A DNA stretch of 64,000 nt from Oscillospiraceae bacterium (GCA_020025345.1 JAHHSH010000002.1:6486-70485); one strand, 5' to 3'. Positions 55,710-64,000 are shown, counted from the first letter of the stretch. The notes: generated from the letters alone by a model not told the origin. Translations and numbers: made by a program.

Positions 55710-56618
55710 ATGCAATCCTTTGCCTATAAGGTAAAAAAAGAATTGTGCCGCGTGGGCCTACCACGCCATTGTTGCTGCAGAGCCGAGGCATACGGTGTGT
55801 TGCTGTACTGCAATACCTTCAATTCACAGGAAATTCGAATCATTACGGAAAACCCCGATTTTTCTGCCCGGCTGCCCCGCCTTTTTAAGAAGGCATTTGA
55901 TTTACGCTTTGACTTTCTGCCGGAGCAGGAAAGTGGTCGAGGCAAGATGGTCTTCCGTATTGTAGACCCACAAAAGTTAGAGCGCATTATCAGCCAGCTG
56001 GGCTATGATATGCATCAAAATACCGTGCTGCATGTAAACTTTGGTATTCTGGAGGAAGAGTGCTGCCGCAACGCACTGCTGCGCGGAGCGTTCCTCTCCG
56101 GCGGGAGTGTCACGGATCCCGAAAAACGCTATCATCTGGAACTGTCCAGCTCACATACGCAAGCCAGCCGCGAGATGTCGGCACTTTTAACGGAGATGGG
56201 CTTTTCTCCCCGTAGTGTTATGCGCGGTGGCAACAGCGTTATCTATTTTAAGCAGTGCGAACATATTGAAAATTTCCTGACCACCATCGGTGCTCCGGCG
56301 GCGGCGGTGGAGATCATGACCACGAAGCTGGATAAGGAAATCCGCAACGAGGCAAATCGTGCCATGAATTGCGACATGGCTAATGTGAATAAGACACTGG
56401 ATGCAGCACAGGTTCAGTGTGATGCCATTGAAAAGCTGCGCAGTGCCGGCAAGCTGGAACAGCTTCCGACAAAGCTGCGGGAAACTGCCATTTTGCGGCT
56501 GGAAAATCCGGAGTTATCGCTTGGCCAGATCGCCGAGCGCTGTGATCCGCCGGTCACAAAATCCTGTATCAATCACCGAATGAGAAAACTATTAGAGACA
56601 GCGAGGGAATTAGCATGA
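55710..56618 (+). CDS. whiA: DNA-binding protein WhiA
   Basis: 302 residues from ATG 55710 after AAGAGGAAAGAGGT. An N-terminal LAGLIDADG-like domain (residues 1-190; RGAFLSGGSVTDPEKRYHLEL) and a C-terminal helix-turn-helix (RLENPELSLGQIAERCDPPVTKSCINHRMRKL). It affects cell division and chromosome segregation in Firmicutes. Overlaps the next gene by 4 nt. Confidence 0.95.
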   Translation: MQSFAYKVKKELCRVGLPRHCCCRAEAYGVLLYCNTFNSQEIRIITENPDFSARLPRLFKKAFDLRFDFLPEQESGRGKMVFRIVDPQKLERIISQLGYDMHQNTVLHVNFGILEEECCRNALLRGAFLSGGSVTDPEKRYHLELSSSHTQASREMSALLTEMGFSPRSVMRGGNSVIYFKQCEHIENFLTTIGAPAAAVEIMTTKLDKEIRNEANRAMNCDMANVNKTLDAAQVQCDAIEKLRSAGKLEQLPTKLRETAILRLENPELSLGQIAERCDPPVTKSCINHRMRKLLETARELA

Positions 56619-57073
56619 CAAAAAGAGAGTATTGTCAGAAAGCATTTACTTACCATCAGGCTGGCTTTAACTGCACCCAAAGCGTGCTGGCTGCCTACCA
56701 GGATCAGACAGGCTTAACGGAGCAGCAGAGCCTCGCCATCGCCACCGCCTTCGGCGGCGGTGTGCGCTACGGCGGCCTGTGCGGCGCTGTCAGCGGCGCC
56801 GTGATGGTGCTGGGTATGCTCTACCCTCATGACGATAAGAACGATTCGGAAGGGAAGAGTGCCTCTATCCGCCGCACGGTGGAGTTTGAGCGACGCTTTA
56901 AGGATCGCTTTACAAAACTTGACTGCCGGGATCTGCTGGCTGAAAAGGAGCTTGCAGGCACAGAAATGGCGGTGGAATTGGGCGCTACGAAGCACTGTGA
57001 TCTGTTGATCGTCTCTGCTGCAGAAATTTTGTACGATTATCTGGAAGAATTGAAGGCACAGAAAGAGGAGTAA
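56615..57073 (+). CDS. C_GCAxxG_C_C family redox-type protein
   Basis: 152 residues. The family pattern is present: an early Cys (AGFNCTQSVLAAYQD), the glycine-rich AFGGGVRYGGLCGAVSGAVMVLG, then LDCRDLL and KHCDLLI cysteines. Members are thought to be redox or metal proteins of unknown role, common in anaerobes. It is inserted between whiA and dnaE, overlapping whiA by 4 nt and ending 4 nt before dnaE. Confidence 0.82.
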   Translation: MTKREYCQKAFTYHQAGFNCTQSVLAAYQDQTGLTEQQSLAIATAFGGGVRYGGLCGAVSGAVMVLGMLYPHDDKNDSEGKSASIRRTVEFERRFKDRFTKLDCRDLLAEKELAGTEMAVELGATKHCDLLIVSAAEILYDYLEELKAQKEE

Positions 57074-57077
57074 TACC

Positions 57078-60000
57078 ATGTCCTTTGCACACCTCCATGT
57101 CCATACGGAATATAGCCTGCTGGATGGTGCCTGCCGTATCCAGAAAATTGCCAAGCGTGTCAAGGAACTGGGACAGACGGCCATTGCCATTACGGACCAC
57201 GGCGTCATGTACGGTGCTATTGACTTTTATCGCGCCTGTAAGGCGGAAGGAATCCATCCTGTCATCGGCTGTGAGGTCTATGTCGCTGCCCGTACACGCT
57301 TTGATAAAATGCATGAGTTTGATGCAGAATCCCGCCATCTGGTGCTGTTGTGTCAAAACGAAACGGGTTACCGCAACTTATCCTATATGGTAAGTCAAGC
57401 CTTCAAAGAGGGCTTTTACATTAAGCCCCGTATTGATCTGGATCTTCTGCGTGAGCACGCAGAGGGTTTGATCGGCCTTTCTGCGTGTCTGGCCGGTGAG
57501 ATCCCCAAGCGGCTTATGAACGGCAACTACGAAGGCGCTAAGGAATACGCCCTCACAATGCAGGAAATCTTAGGCGAGGGTAACTTCTATCTCGAGCTGC
57601 AGGATCATGGTATCCCGGCTCAGGCCGAAGTAAACCGTGGGCTTTTGCGTATCCATCAGGAAACGGGCATCCCCCTGGTGGCTACTAATGACGCACACTA
57701 TCTGAGAAAAGAGGATGCTGCGGCTCACGATGTACTCTTGTGCATCCAGACCGGCAAGACGGTCGACGATACCAACCGTATGCGCTATGAGCCTCAAAAC
57801 TTCTATCTTCGCTCCACGGAGGAGATGGAGGCAATCTTTGCCGGTTATCCCGATGCGATTGAGAACACCCAGCGGATCGCTGACCGATGCCAGCTTGAAT
57901 TTACTTTTGGAAAATATCATCTGCCGGAATTTCCGTTACCGCCCGGTTACGATTCGCCTACCTATCTTCGTAAGCTGTGTGACGAGGGCTTTGCCGAGCG
58001 CTATGGCGAGGAGAAAGTCTCCTACCGCCCGCAGCTGGAGTATGAGCTGGATATGATTGAGAAGATGGGCTTTACCGACTATTTCCTCATCGTCTCCGAC
58101 TTTGTTCGCTATGCAAAGAGTGTTGGCATCCCAGTGGGACCCGGTCGTGGCAGTGCCGCCGGCAGTATGGTCTCCTATTGTCTCCATATTACGGACATTG
58201 ACCCGATGGAGTACAGTCTCTACTTCGAGCGGTTCCTCAACCCGGAGCGCGTATCCATGCCTGATATTGATATGGACTTTGGTGATACGCGCCGTGGGGA
58301 AGTGGTAGAATATGTACGCCGTAAGTACGGCGATGATCATGTGGCCCAGATCGTTACCTTTGGCACCATGGCAGCGCGCGGCGCCATACGTGATGTTGGC
58401 CGTGTCCTCAATATACCCTACGCTGAGGTGGATGCCGTGGCAAAGCTGGTACCTACCACGCTCCACATCACATTGGATGATGCACTGCGACTTTCGAAAC
58501 AGCTCTCCGATCTCTACGAAGCAGACGAACAGGTTCACAAGCTCATTGATATGGCTAAGGCCGTGGAGGGGATGCCCCGCCACGCCTCTACTCATGCTGC
58601 CGGCGTGGTGATTACCAAGCGGCCTGTTTATGAATACGTGCCCCTTGCCCGTAACGATGAGTCCATGGTCTGCCAATATACCATGGAAACGCTGGAAAAA
58701 CTGGGACTTCTGAAGATGGATTTCCTGGGCTTGCGAAATCTGACTGTTCTGGATGACGCTGTAAAAATGGTTCAGGAGCACCAACCGGATTTCAAGCTGG
58801 CGGATATTCCCATGGACGACCGGGATACCTTTACCATGCTGACACAGGGGCGCACCTCCGGTGTGTTCCAGATGGAATCTACCGGTATGACCGGGGTCTG
58901 CCTTGGCTTAAAGCCTCATAATATCGAGGACATCACCGCTATCATTGCGCTCTACCGTCCCGGTCCTATGGACTCCATTCCACGCTTTATCGCCTGCAAA
59001 CAGGACCCTAAGCTAATCACCTATAAGCACCCGTCTCTGGAGCCGATTTTGTCCGTTACCTATGGCTGTATCGTCTATCAGGAGCAAGTCATTGAGATCT
59101 TCAGAAAACTGGGTGGCTACTCTTTGGGACAGGCGGATATGGTGCGTCGTGCCATCTCCAAAAAGAAGACCCATGAGATTGAAAAGGAGCGTAAATCCTT
59201 CGTTCATGGTGACAAGGAAAGAGGCATTACAGGCTGCATTGCTAATGGGATTTCAGAGGAAATAGCAGAGGCAATTTACGATGAAATCTATGATTTTGCA
59301 AACTACGCCTTTAATAAAGCACACGCTGTCAGCTATGCGGTAGTCGCTTATCAGACGGCCTATTTCAAATGCCATTATACGAGAGAATACATGGCGGCTC
59401 TGCTGACCAGCGTACTGGACAACTCCGATAAAGTAGCAGAATATATCGCTGAATGTAAAGAGTGCCATATTGCGCTGTTGCCGCCGGATGTGAACCACTC
59501 CTTTGACCGTTTTACGGTAGAGGAGGGTGGCATTCGCTTTGGTCTGGTGGCTATTAAAAATATCGGCCGCGGCTTTATTCAGACGTTGGTGCGTGAGCGG
59601 CAGCGGGGCGGAACGTTCACTTCTTTCCAAGATTTTTGCGAGCGGATGTTCGATTGCAGCGATATGAATAAACGCGCAGTGGAGAATTTGATCCGCAGCG
59701 GGTCTTTTGACTGTCTGGGCGCGCGGCGCTCGCAGCTGATTGCTGTGTATGAAAAGGTGTTGGACGCCATTGCCACCAATCGCCGCCAGAATGTAGAGGG
59801 ACAGTTAGACTTTTTCGGTATGGCTTCCGCTGCCGAGAGCAACTCCTACACGGAAATTGAATTGCCGGATATCCCGGAATACACCGCCACAGAACGGATG
59901 TATATGGAGAAGGAGACCACCGGGCTCTATCTCTCCGGCCATCCTATGAGTGATTATCGAGAAGTAGCCCGTCGAGCCGGTGCAACACCCATCCACGTTG

Positions 60001-60560
60001 TGCTGGAGGATTTTGCCGCAGAGGGTGGCCCGCGCCGCTTTGCTGATGGTCAGAATATCACCGTTGCCGGTGTTGTAACCTCCAGCAAGACCCGAACCAC
60101 TAAGAACAACACCTTGATGGCCTATGTGATCGTGGAGGATGAGCTTGCTTCTATTGAGCTTTTATGCTTTAACCGTGTGATCGAGCAGTGCGGCAGCTAC
60201 ATGCAGGTCAATACCCCGGTCGTGGTAAAAGGCAGGCTTTCTGTCCGAGATGAGAAACCGCCTCAAATCATGTGTGACTCTATTTACCCGCTTCGCAAAG
60301 AGACGGGAGGGGAGAGGGAGAAACCTACAAAAGCAGAGCCTCAAACCACAATTTATCTGAAATTTCCCAGCGTAGATTCGCAGGCCTTTGCGCATATCAA
60401 GCTGGTAATGTCTATGTTCGAGGGACAGACGCCGGTGAAAATGCGGATTGCTGATACAGGTAAGCTGCTGGGTACCTATTGTCTCAACCATCCGGCGCTG
60501 ATTGAAGAGTGTCAGGAATGGTTAGGCGTTGAAAATGTAGTGGTAAAAACAAAGTCTTAA
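57078..60560 (+). CDS. dnaE: DNA polymerase III subunit alpha
   Basis: 1160 residues. PHP domain (FAHLHVHTEYSLLDGA at the start), the polymerase core with GPGRGSAAGSMVSY and the catalytic MPDIDMDFGDTRR near 395-405, fingers (DMVRRAISKKK), helix-hairpin-helix and a C-terminal OB fold (ITVAGVVTSSKTRTTKNNTLMAYVIVED). DnaE3/DnaE1-type replicative polymerase. It is the last gene of the cluster from hprK; pfkA, often next in Clostridia, is missing. Confidence 0.97.
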   Translation: MSFAHLHVHTEYSLLDGACRIQKIAKRVKELGQTAIAITDHGVMYGAIDFYRACKAEGIHPVIGCEVYVAARTRFDKMHEFDAESRHLVLLCQNETGYRNLSYMVSQAFKEGFYIKPRIDLDLLREHAEGLIGLSACLAGEIPKRLMNGNYEGAKEYALTMQEILGEGNFYLELQDHGIPAQAEVNRGLLRIHQETGIPLVATNDAHYLRKEDAAAHDVLLCIQTGKTVDDTNRMRYEPQNFYLRSTEEMEAIFAGYPDAIENTQRIADRCQLEFTFGKYHLPEFPLPPGYDSPTYLRKLCDEGFAERYGEEKVSYRPQLEYELDMIEKMGFTDYFLIVSDFVRYAKSVGIPVGPGRGSAAGSMVSYCLHITDIDPMEYSLYFERFLNPERVSMPDIDMDFGDTRRGEVVEYVRRKYGDDHVAQIVTFGTMAARGAIRDVGRVLNIPYAEVDAVAKLVPTTLHITLDDALRLSKQLSDLYEADEQVHKLIDMAKAVEGMPRHASTHAAGVVITKRPVYEYVPLARNDESMVCQYTMETLEKLGLLKMDFLGLRNLTVLDDAVKMVQEHQPDFKLADIPMDDRDTFTMLTQGRTSGVFQMESTGMTGVCLGLKPHNIEDITAIIALYRPGPMDSIPRFIACKQDPKLITYKHPSLEPILSVTYGCIVYQEQVIEIFRKLGGYSLGQADMVRRAISKKKTHEIEKERKSFVHGDKERGITGCIANGISEEIAEAIYDEIYDFANYAFNKAHAVSYAVVAYQTAYFKCHYTREYMAALLTSVLDNSDKVAEYIAECKECHIALLPPDVNHSFDRFTVEEGGIRFGLVAIKNIGRGFIQTLVRERQRGGTFTSFQDFCERMFDCSDMNKRAVENLIRSGSFDCLGARRSQLIAVYEKVLDAIATNRRQNVEGQLDFFGMASAAESNSYTEIELPDIPEYTATERMYMEKETTGLYLSGHPMSDYREVARRAGATPIHVVLEDFAAEGGPRRFADGQNITVAGVVTSSKTRTTKNNTLMAYVIVEDELASIELLCFNRVIEQCGSYMQVNTPVVVKGRLSVRDEKPPQIMCDSIYPLRKETGGEREKPTKAEPQTTIYLKFPSVDSQAFAHIKLVMSMFEGQTPVKMRIADTGKLLGTYCLNHPALIEECQEWLGVENVVVKTKS

Positions 60561-60680
60561 GTCTTAAATAGTATTCCGGCAACACCCGGGAAGAATGATC
60601 TTTCCGGGTGTTGCGCTATATGTGAGTAAAACCGCCTGTGCGTCGGCGCTGGACTCTATATCTAATAGGAAGGAGGATTT

Positions 60681-60758
60681 GTGAGGATATGCTCAATTGA
60701 ACAAAATAAAAATTTTGTTCAATTGAGTGGAGGTGTAAATGCAATCTTAGGTCGATAA
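60681..60758 (+). CDS. possible 25-codon leader peptide
   Basis: GTG 60681 is 5 nt after AAGGAGG (60669-60675) and opens MRICSIEQNKNFVQLSGGV plus NAILGR before TAA at 60756. The inverted repeat at 60692-60727 lies inside the frame. A translated leader is plausible, but the length is within chance. Confidence 0.25.
   Translation: MRICSIEQNKNFVQLSGGVNAILGR
60692..60727. repeat. 36-bp perfect inverted repeat
   Basis: CTCAATTGAACAAAAT (60692-60707), AAAA, ATTTTGTTCAATTGAG (60712-60727). AT-rich, no T run after it, so it is more likely an operator or RNA hairpin than a terminator. Each arm contains the sub-palindrome TCAATTGA. Confidence 0.8.
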
Positions 60759-60889
60759 AGACCTTTTTATAGATTGTCCTTAACGTTGCTTATTCAGATA
60801 AACTGTTATCGTTTGGGATTTCAGAGCCGTACACTCTGATTATCCCGCAATGCTACTAATGACTTCCTTACAACAAAACGATTTAAACT

Positions 60890-61933
60890 ATGTCACTTGA
60901 TTACCGTTCACAGTCGCCTCAAATCCTGTTGGATTTTCTGGCATACCATGAAACCATTAAAGCGCATTCCCAGCGTACTGTCGATGAGTATTTTCTGGAT
61001 TTACGGAATTTTTTCCGCTATATGAAGCAATCCCGTGATCCGTCACTGCGTGATGCACCTTTGGATGAAATCGACATTATGGATGTGGATCTTGCGCTGA
61101 TTCGTTCGATTACCTTAACGGATATTTACGGTTATATGTCCTATTTAAGCCGGGATCGTGTGCTTCATCAAAATAGTGAAAATTCTAACAAAGGGCTTTC
61201 TGCTGCATCAAGAGCAAGAAAGCTGGCTACAATTCGCTCTTTTTTTAACTATCTATGCAACAAAGTACATCTTTTGGAGAATAATCCCTGCAAGGATATG
61301 GATTCCCCGAAGCTGCGAAAATCCCTCCCCCACTACCTAACACTGGATGAGAGCATTTCCCTGTTGGAGGCCGTCGACGGCCCTAACCGGGAGCGGGATT
61401 ATTGCATTTTAACGCTGTTTCTTAACTGTGGGCTGCGTATATCAGAGCTGATCGGTCTTAACCGCGGTGATATCCAAGATGATGCGCTGCGCGTACTTGG
61501 TAAAGGTAACAAGGTTCGTATTGTTTATTTGAACCAAGCCTGCCAGGATGCACTGCAGCAGTATTTGAACGTTCGTCGTCCTATTTCCGGCAAAGATCAC
61601 GATGCGTTATTTCTCTCTAACCGCAACCAGCGAATCAGCCGCTCCATGGTTCACGCGCTGGTAAAAAAGCATCTCTCGGATGCCGGGCTTGACAGTACCC
61701 AGTACTCTTCTCATAAGCTGCGTCACACGGCAGCCACATTGATGCTGCAAAATGGCGTAGATGTAAAGGCTGTACAGGAGGTTTTGGGTCATGAGCATTT
61801 GAATACAACAGAAATTTACACCCACATTGATAATGAATCACTCCGCGTAGCTGCAAAGGCAAATCCCTTGTCACGCATGAAAATTCCTAAGAAAATTAGT
61901 GATTCTGAAAATGAAAATGATGAAGAAGCGTAG
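60890..61933 (+). CDS. tyrosine recombinase (XerC/XerD-like)
   Basis: 347 residues. N-terminal SAM-like core-binding domain (about 10-130) and a catalytic domain with all six residues: R183 (NCGLRISEL), K205 or K208 (GKGNKVR), H275 and R278 (SSHKLRHT), H301 (LGHEHL) and nucleophile Y310 (IYTHI). It is most like chromosomal XerC/D rather than phage integrases, with no phage genes or att repeats around. No Shine-Dalgarno precedes ATG 60890. The N-terminal domain has a longer linker (SRDRVLHQNSENSNKG) than E. coli XerC. The stop lies inside the terminator stem. Confidence 0.88.
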   Translation: MSLDYRSQSPQILLDFLAYHETIKAHSQRTVDEYFLDLRNFFRYMKQSRDPSLRDAPLDEIDIMDVDLALIRSITLTDIYGYMSYLSRDRVLHQNSENSNKGLSAASRARKLATIRSFFNYLCNKVHLLENNPCKDMDSPKLRKSLPHYLTLDESISLLEAVDGPNRERDYCILTLFLNCGLRISELIGLNRGDIQDDALRVLGKGNKVRIVYLNQACQDALQQYLNVRRPISGKDHDALFLSNRNQRISRSMVHALVKKHLSDAGLDSTQYSSHKLRHTAATLMLQNGVDVKAVQEVLGHEHLNTTEIYTHIDNESLRVAAKANPLSRMKIPKKISDSENENDEEA

Positions 61934-61953
61934 TTAATGCTACGCTTCTTTTC
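61923..61953 (+). terminator. Rho-independent terminator overlapping the recombinase stop
   Basis: AAGAAGCGTAG (61923-61933) / CTACGCTTCTT (61940-61950), loop TTAATG, then TTC. The TAG stop is the end of the left arm. Confidence 0.85.
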
Positions 61954-62010
61954 TATGGATAGCTCCATGAAAAAAACAACGGAATCTATCGAAATCATAA
62001 GGGTTTGGTC

Positions 62011-62039
62011 TTGACTTTATTTTATATGTGCGTTACTCT
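62011..62039 (+). promoter_or_regulatory. possible promoter of the split transketolase
   Basis: TTGACT (62011-62016), 17 bp, TACTCT (62034-62039). Good -35, poor -10. Confidence 0.35.
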
Positions 62040-62074
62040 AAAATATGGTTATTATATATAAATGGAGGTTTCTC

Positions 62075-62887
62075 ATGAATACTGCAGAGCTTTCCAAAGT
62101 TTGCAAGCAAGTCCGCAGGGACATCATCAACATGACCGCTAATGCGGGCAGCGGACATCCCGGCGGCTCTCTGTCTGTGACGGAGCTGATGGTCAGCGTA
62201 TTCTACAATCACATGCGCATTGACCCTAAGAATCCCAAAAATCCGAATCGCGACCGTTTCGTACTGAGCAAGGGTCACTGTGCTCCCTGCTACTATGCGA
62301 TTCTGGCAGAACTGGGCTTCATCGACCACGCCGAATTTAAGAATTTCCGGCAGCTGCACAGCATCCTGCAGGGTCATCCTGACTGCAAGAAGGTTCCCGG
62401 CATTGACGCATCTACCGGTTCTCTGGGCCAGGGCTGTTCCATTGCCGTAGGTATGGCACTGGGTGCTAAGATCCAGAAGAAGGATACGAAGGTCTACACT
62501 GTGCTGGGTGACGGCGAATGCCAGGAAGGGCAGATTTGGGAGGCTCTCATGTCTGCCGCTCATTACAAGCTGGATAACCTGACTGTGATCATCGATAACA
62601 ATGGTCTGCAGATCGACGGCAGCAACGATGAGGTTATGTCTCTGGGTGATCTGCCTGCCAAGATTCGCGCTTTTGGCTTTGATCTCTATGAGTTGGCCGA
62701 CGGTCATGATCTGGATGCCATTGAGGCTGCGCTGAGTGCCGAGCCTACCCCCGGCAAGCCCAAGTGCATTTTGGCCCATACGGTCAAGGGTAAGGGCGTA
62801 TCCTACATGGAAAATCAGGTTGGCTGGCACGGTAAGGCACCTAATGAAGAGCAGCGTGCCCAGGCGTTAAAGGAATTGGAGGACTGA
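62075..62887 (+). CDS. transketolase, N-terminal subunit
   Basis: 270 residues from ATG 62075 after ATGGAGGTTTCTC. TPP-binding motif GDGECQEGQIWEAL with IIDNNGLQIDG, and NAGSGHPGGSLSVTELM at the N-terminus. It forms a heteromeric transketolase with the next gene's product, moving two-carbon units in the pentose phosphate pathway. Split transketolases are usual in many Clostridia and archaea. Strong codon bias. Confidence 0.94.
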   Translation: MNTAELSKVCKQVRRDIINMTANAGSGHPGGSLSVTELMVSVFYNHMRIDPKNPKNPNRDRFVLSKGHCAPCYYAILAELGFIDHAEFKNFRQLHSILQGHPDCKKVPGIDASTGSLGQGCSIAVGMALGAKIQKKDTKVYTVLGDGECQEGQIWEALMSAAHYKLDNLTVIIDNNGLQIDGSNDEVMSLGDLPAKIRAFGFDLYELADGHDLDAIEAALSAEPTPGKPKCILAHTVKGKGVSYMENQVGWHGKAPNEEQRAQALKELED

Positions 62888-62891
62888 GACC

Positions 62892-63818
62892 ATGAGTGAA
62901 AAGATTGCTACCCGTGAAGCTTACGGCAAGGCTCTGGTAGAGCTGGGTGCCGTCAATGATAAAGTGGTGGTTCTGGATGCTGACTTGGCCGGTGCTACTA
63001 TGACTAAGCATTTCAAGGCTGCCTACCCTGACCGTTTCTTTGACTGCGGCATCGCCGAGGCGAATATGATGAACGTGGGTGCCGGCCTTTCTACCATGGG
63101 CTTGCTCCCCTTCTGCTCCACTTTTGCCATGTTCGGTACGGGCCGCGCCTATGAGCAGATCCGCAACTCCATTGCTTATCCCCGTTTTAACGTGAAAATC
63201 TGTTGTTCTCATGCCGGTGTTTCTGTGGGCGAGGATGGCGGCAGTCACCAGTCTATCGAGGATATCGGCCTTATGCGCATGATCCCCGGTATGACCATCG
63301 TTGTTCCTGCTGATGCCAAGGAAGCCCGTAAGGCTGTCTTTGCCGTTGCTGAGACGGAGGGACCCGTTTATATGCGTCTTGCACGTCTGGCCACCCCTGT
63401 TTTTGAGGAGGATTATCCTTTCGAGATCGGTAAAGCCAACGTGATGCGCGAGGGTAAGGACGCTGTGGTGTTCGCCTGCGGTCTGATGGTCAACGAGGCT
63501 ATGGAGGCAGCCAAACTGCTCTCCGCTGACGGTATTGAGATTACCGTAGTCAACATGCACACCATCAAGCCTATCGACGTTGCGTGTGTCACTAAGTACG
63601 CCAAAGAGTGCGGCAATGTGATTACCGTGGAGGAGCACAGCGTTATCGGTGGTCTGGGTGACGCTGTTGCTGACGTGCTGATGGGTCAGGTAAACTGCAA
63701 GTTCCGCAAGATTGGCATTAACGATCAGTTCGGTCAGTCCGGTAAGGCTCTGGATGTACTGCGTGAGTACGGCCTGACGGCAGATCAGATCGCTGCTAAG
63801 ATCAAGGAAACCCTGTAA
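62892..63818 (+). CDS. transketolase, C-terminal subunit
   Basis: 308 residues. The pyrimidine-binding domain (VVLDADLAGATMTKHFKAAYPDRFFDCGIAEANMMNVGAGL) and the C-terminal domain (VVFACGLMVNEAMEAAKLL...EEHSVIGGLGDAVADVL) are those of the transketolase/DXS second half. Begins 4 nt after the N-terminal subunit gene. The substrate could also be a DXS-type one, but length and pairing favour transketolase. Confidence 0.93.
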   Translation: MSEKIATREAYGKALVELGAVNDKVVVLDADLAGATMTKHFKAAYPDRFFDCGIAEANMMNVGAGLSTMGLLPFCSTFAMFGTGRAYEQIRNSIAYPRFNVKICCSHAGVSVGEDGGSHQSIEDIGLMRMIPGMTIVVPADAKEARKAVFAVAETEGPVYMRLARLATPVFEEDYPFEIGKANVMREGKDAVVFACGLMVNEAMEAAKLLSADGIEITVVNMHTIKPIDVACVTKYAKECGNVITVEEHSVIGGLGDAVADVLMGQVNCKFRKIGINDQFGQSGKALDVLREYGLTADQIAAKIKETL

Positions 63819-63836
63819 ATAGAACTATCTATAAGG

Positions 63837-63871
63837 AAAAGAGGCGTGATTATGTGTCACGTCTCTTTTTT
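63837..63871 (+). terminator. Rho-independent terminator after the transketolase genes
   Basis: AAAAGAGGCGTGA / TCACGTCTCTTTT with one G-T pair and six T. Confidence 0.9.
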
Positions 63872-63895
63872 ACACCTCTTCCCCATCATAAAAAA

Positions 63896-63932
63896 TAAAA
63901 AGGAGCAGAATAAAATTCTGCTCCTTTTTGAT
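63896..63932. terminator. terminator of the minus-strand gene at the window end
   Basis: AAAAAGGAGCAGAAT / ATTCTGCTCCTTTTT with loop AAA; symmetrical, but placed just after the minus-strand stop at 63949. Confidence 0.85.
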
Positions 63933-63948
63933 GCAATGAGGATTTAGA

Positions 63949-64000
63949 TTAGAATGCCTTGCCGTCGCAACCCAGAACGTCGACCAACTTGTGGGCAACA
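63949..64000 (-). CDS. 3' end of a minus-strand gene, possibly class II fructose-bisphosphate aldolase
   Basis: Only the last 16 codons are visible, ending VAHKLVDVLGCDGKAF. The xxxLVDVLGxxGKA ending resembles class II fructose-1,6-bisphosphate aldolases of Clostridia. That a coding end is present is supported by the adjacent terminator; the identity is a guess. Confidence 0.4.
   Translation of the reverse strand, partial: VAHKLVDVLGCDGKAF

Larger units (their letters stand above)
60561..60889. other. regulatory-looking intergenic region between dnaE and the recombinase
   Basis: 329 nt. It holds a GC-rich hairpin just after dnaE (GCAACACCCGGGAA 60579-60592 / TTTCCGGGTGTTGC 60601-60614, no T run), an AAGGAGG site at 60669-60675 with a 25-codon frame, a 36-bp perfect inverted repeat, a GGAGGT followed by a three-codon frame (60739), and a weak AGGTC/GACCT hairpin with TTTT (60749-60768). 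TTGTCC (60774-60779), 17 bp, GATAAA (60797-60802) is a weak promoter candidate for the recombinase. Confidence 0.5.

Noticed and set aside
60890..61933. Tyrosine recombinase as a prophage or island integrase
   Set aside because: No phage, excisionase or tRNA gene and no direct repeats nearby; neighbours are core genes.

Overview
The window looks like a chromosomal core segment of an endospore-forming, anaerobic, gut-type Clostridia (Firmicutes), most like the Oscillospiraceae/Ruminococcaceae. The evidence is moderately GC-rich coding sequence, strong GGAGG ribosome-binding sites, the sporulation set spoIIGA-sigE, spoIIAA-spoIIAB-sigF, spoVM, yunB and a SPOCS/LysM coat protein, an IspH-ribosomal protein S1 fusion, a valS T-box, and gene orders typical of Clostridia (remA-gmk-rpoZ-priA-def-fmt-rsmB-rlmN-prpC-prkC-rsgA; hprK-glk-murB-rapZ-yvcK-whiA-dnaE). 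I saw no insertion sequence, prophage block, CRISPR array, rRNA or tRNA. The only untranslated RNA genes or elements I support are RNase P RNA and a T-box leader.

Layout. 1-5.8 kb: rluB end, RpiR-type regulator, BaiN-like flavoprotein, cmk, plsC, ispH-rpsA. 5.8-8.3 kb: GNAT acetyltransferase, then carD-ispD-ispF. 8.6-10 kb: DUF3343 protein with a cysteine desulfurase. 10-14.2 kb: cdaA-cdaR (c-di-AMP), rseC-like, DUF5685, J-domain protein. 14.2-26.1 kb: a long run yicC-remA-gmk-rpoZ-priA-def-fmt-rsmB-rlmN-prpC-prkC-rsgA, many genes overlapping by 4 nt. 26.2-27.9 kb: spoIIGA-sigE. 27.9-29.4 kb (minus): XRE regulator and nth. 29.5-33 kb: rarA, DUF951, small membrane proteins, spoVM, SPOCS-LysM protein. 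33.1-35.5 kb (minus): polar amino-acid ABC transporter behind a palindromic operator. 35.6-36.0 kb (minus): rnpB. 36.1-43.6 kb: murD, yunB, ligA, barstar, T-box-valS. 43.7-45.2 kb: spoIIA operon. 45.2-47.4 kb (minus): a small membrane peptide, a radical SAM protein and a DUF4130-type protein behind a promoter with LexA-like boxes. 47.5-50.4 kb: pcrA and a DUF2500 protein. 50.5 kb (minus): rpmB. 50.8-60.6 kb: hprK to dnaE. 60.9-63.8 kb: tyrosine recombinase and split transketolase. The last bases hold the end of a minus-strand gene, perhaps a class II aldolase.

Functional threads: isoprenoid MEP pathway (ispD, ispF, ispH), envelope precursors and signalling (murB, murD, prkC/prpC, cdaA/cdaR, yvcK, rapZ), translation start and ribosome maturation (def, fmt, rsmB, rlmN, rsgA, valS, rpmB), DNA replication and repair (priA, ligA, dnaE, pcrA, rarA, nth) and sporulation.

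The best candidate for something undescribed is 45164-47465. There a strong minus-strand promoter has a near-perfect LexA box exactly filling its spacer. It drives an unannotated 37-residue membrane peptide followed by a radical SAM/DUF4130 pair of unknown biochemistry, divergent from pcrA. Other points to check: an internal start (with a possible promoter) that could make free S1 from ispH-rpsA; a hidden 24-codon spoVM with a GTG start; and a 36-bp inverted repeat inside a 25-codon leader frame upstream of the recombinase. All promoter, operator and terminator calls are by eye.
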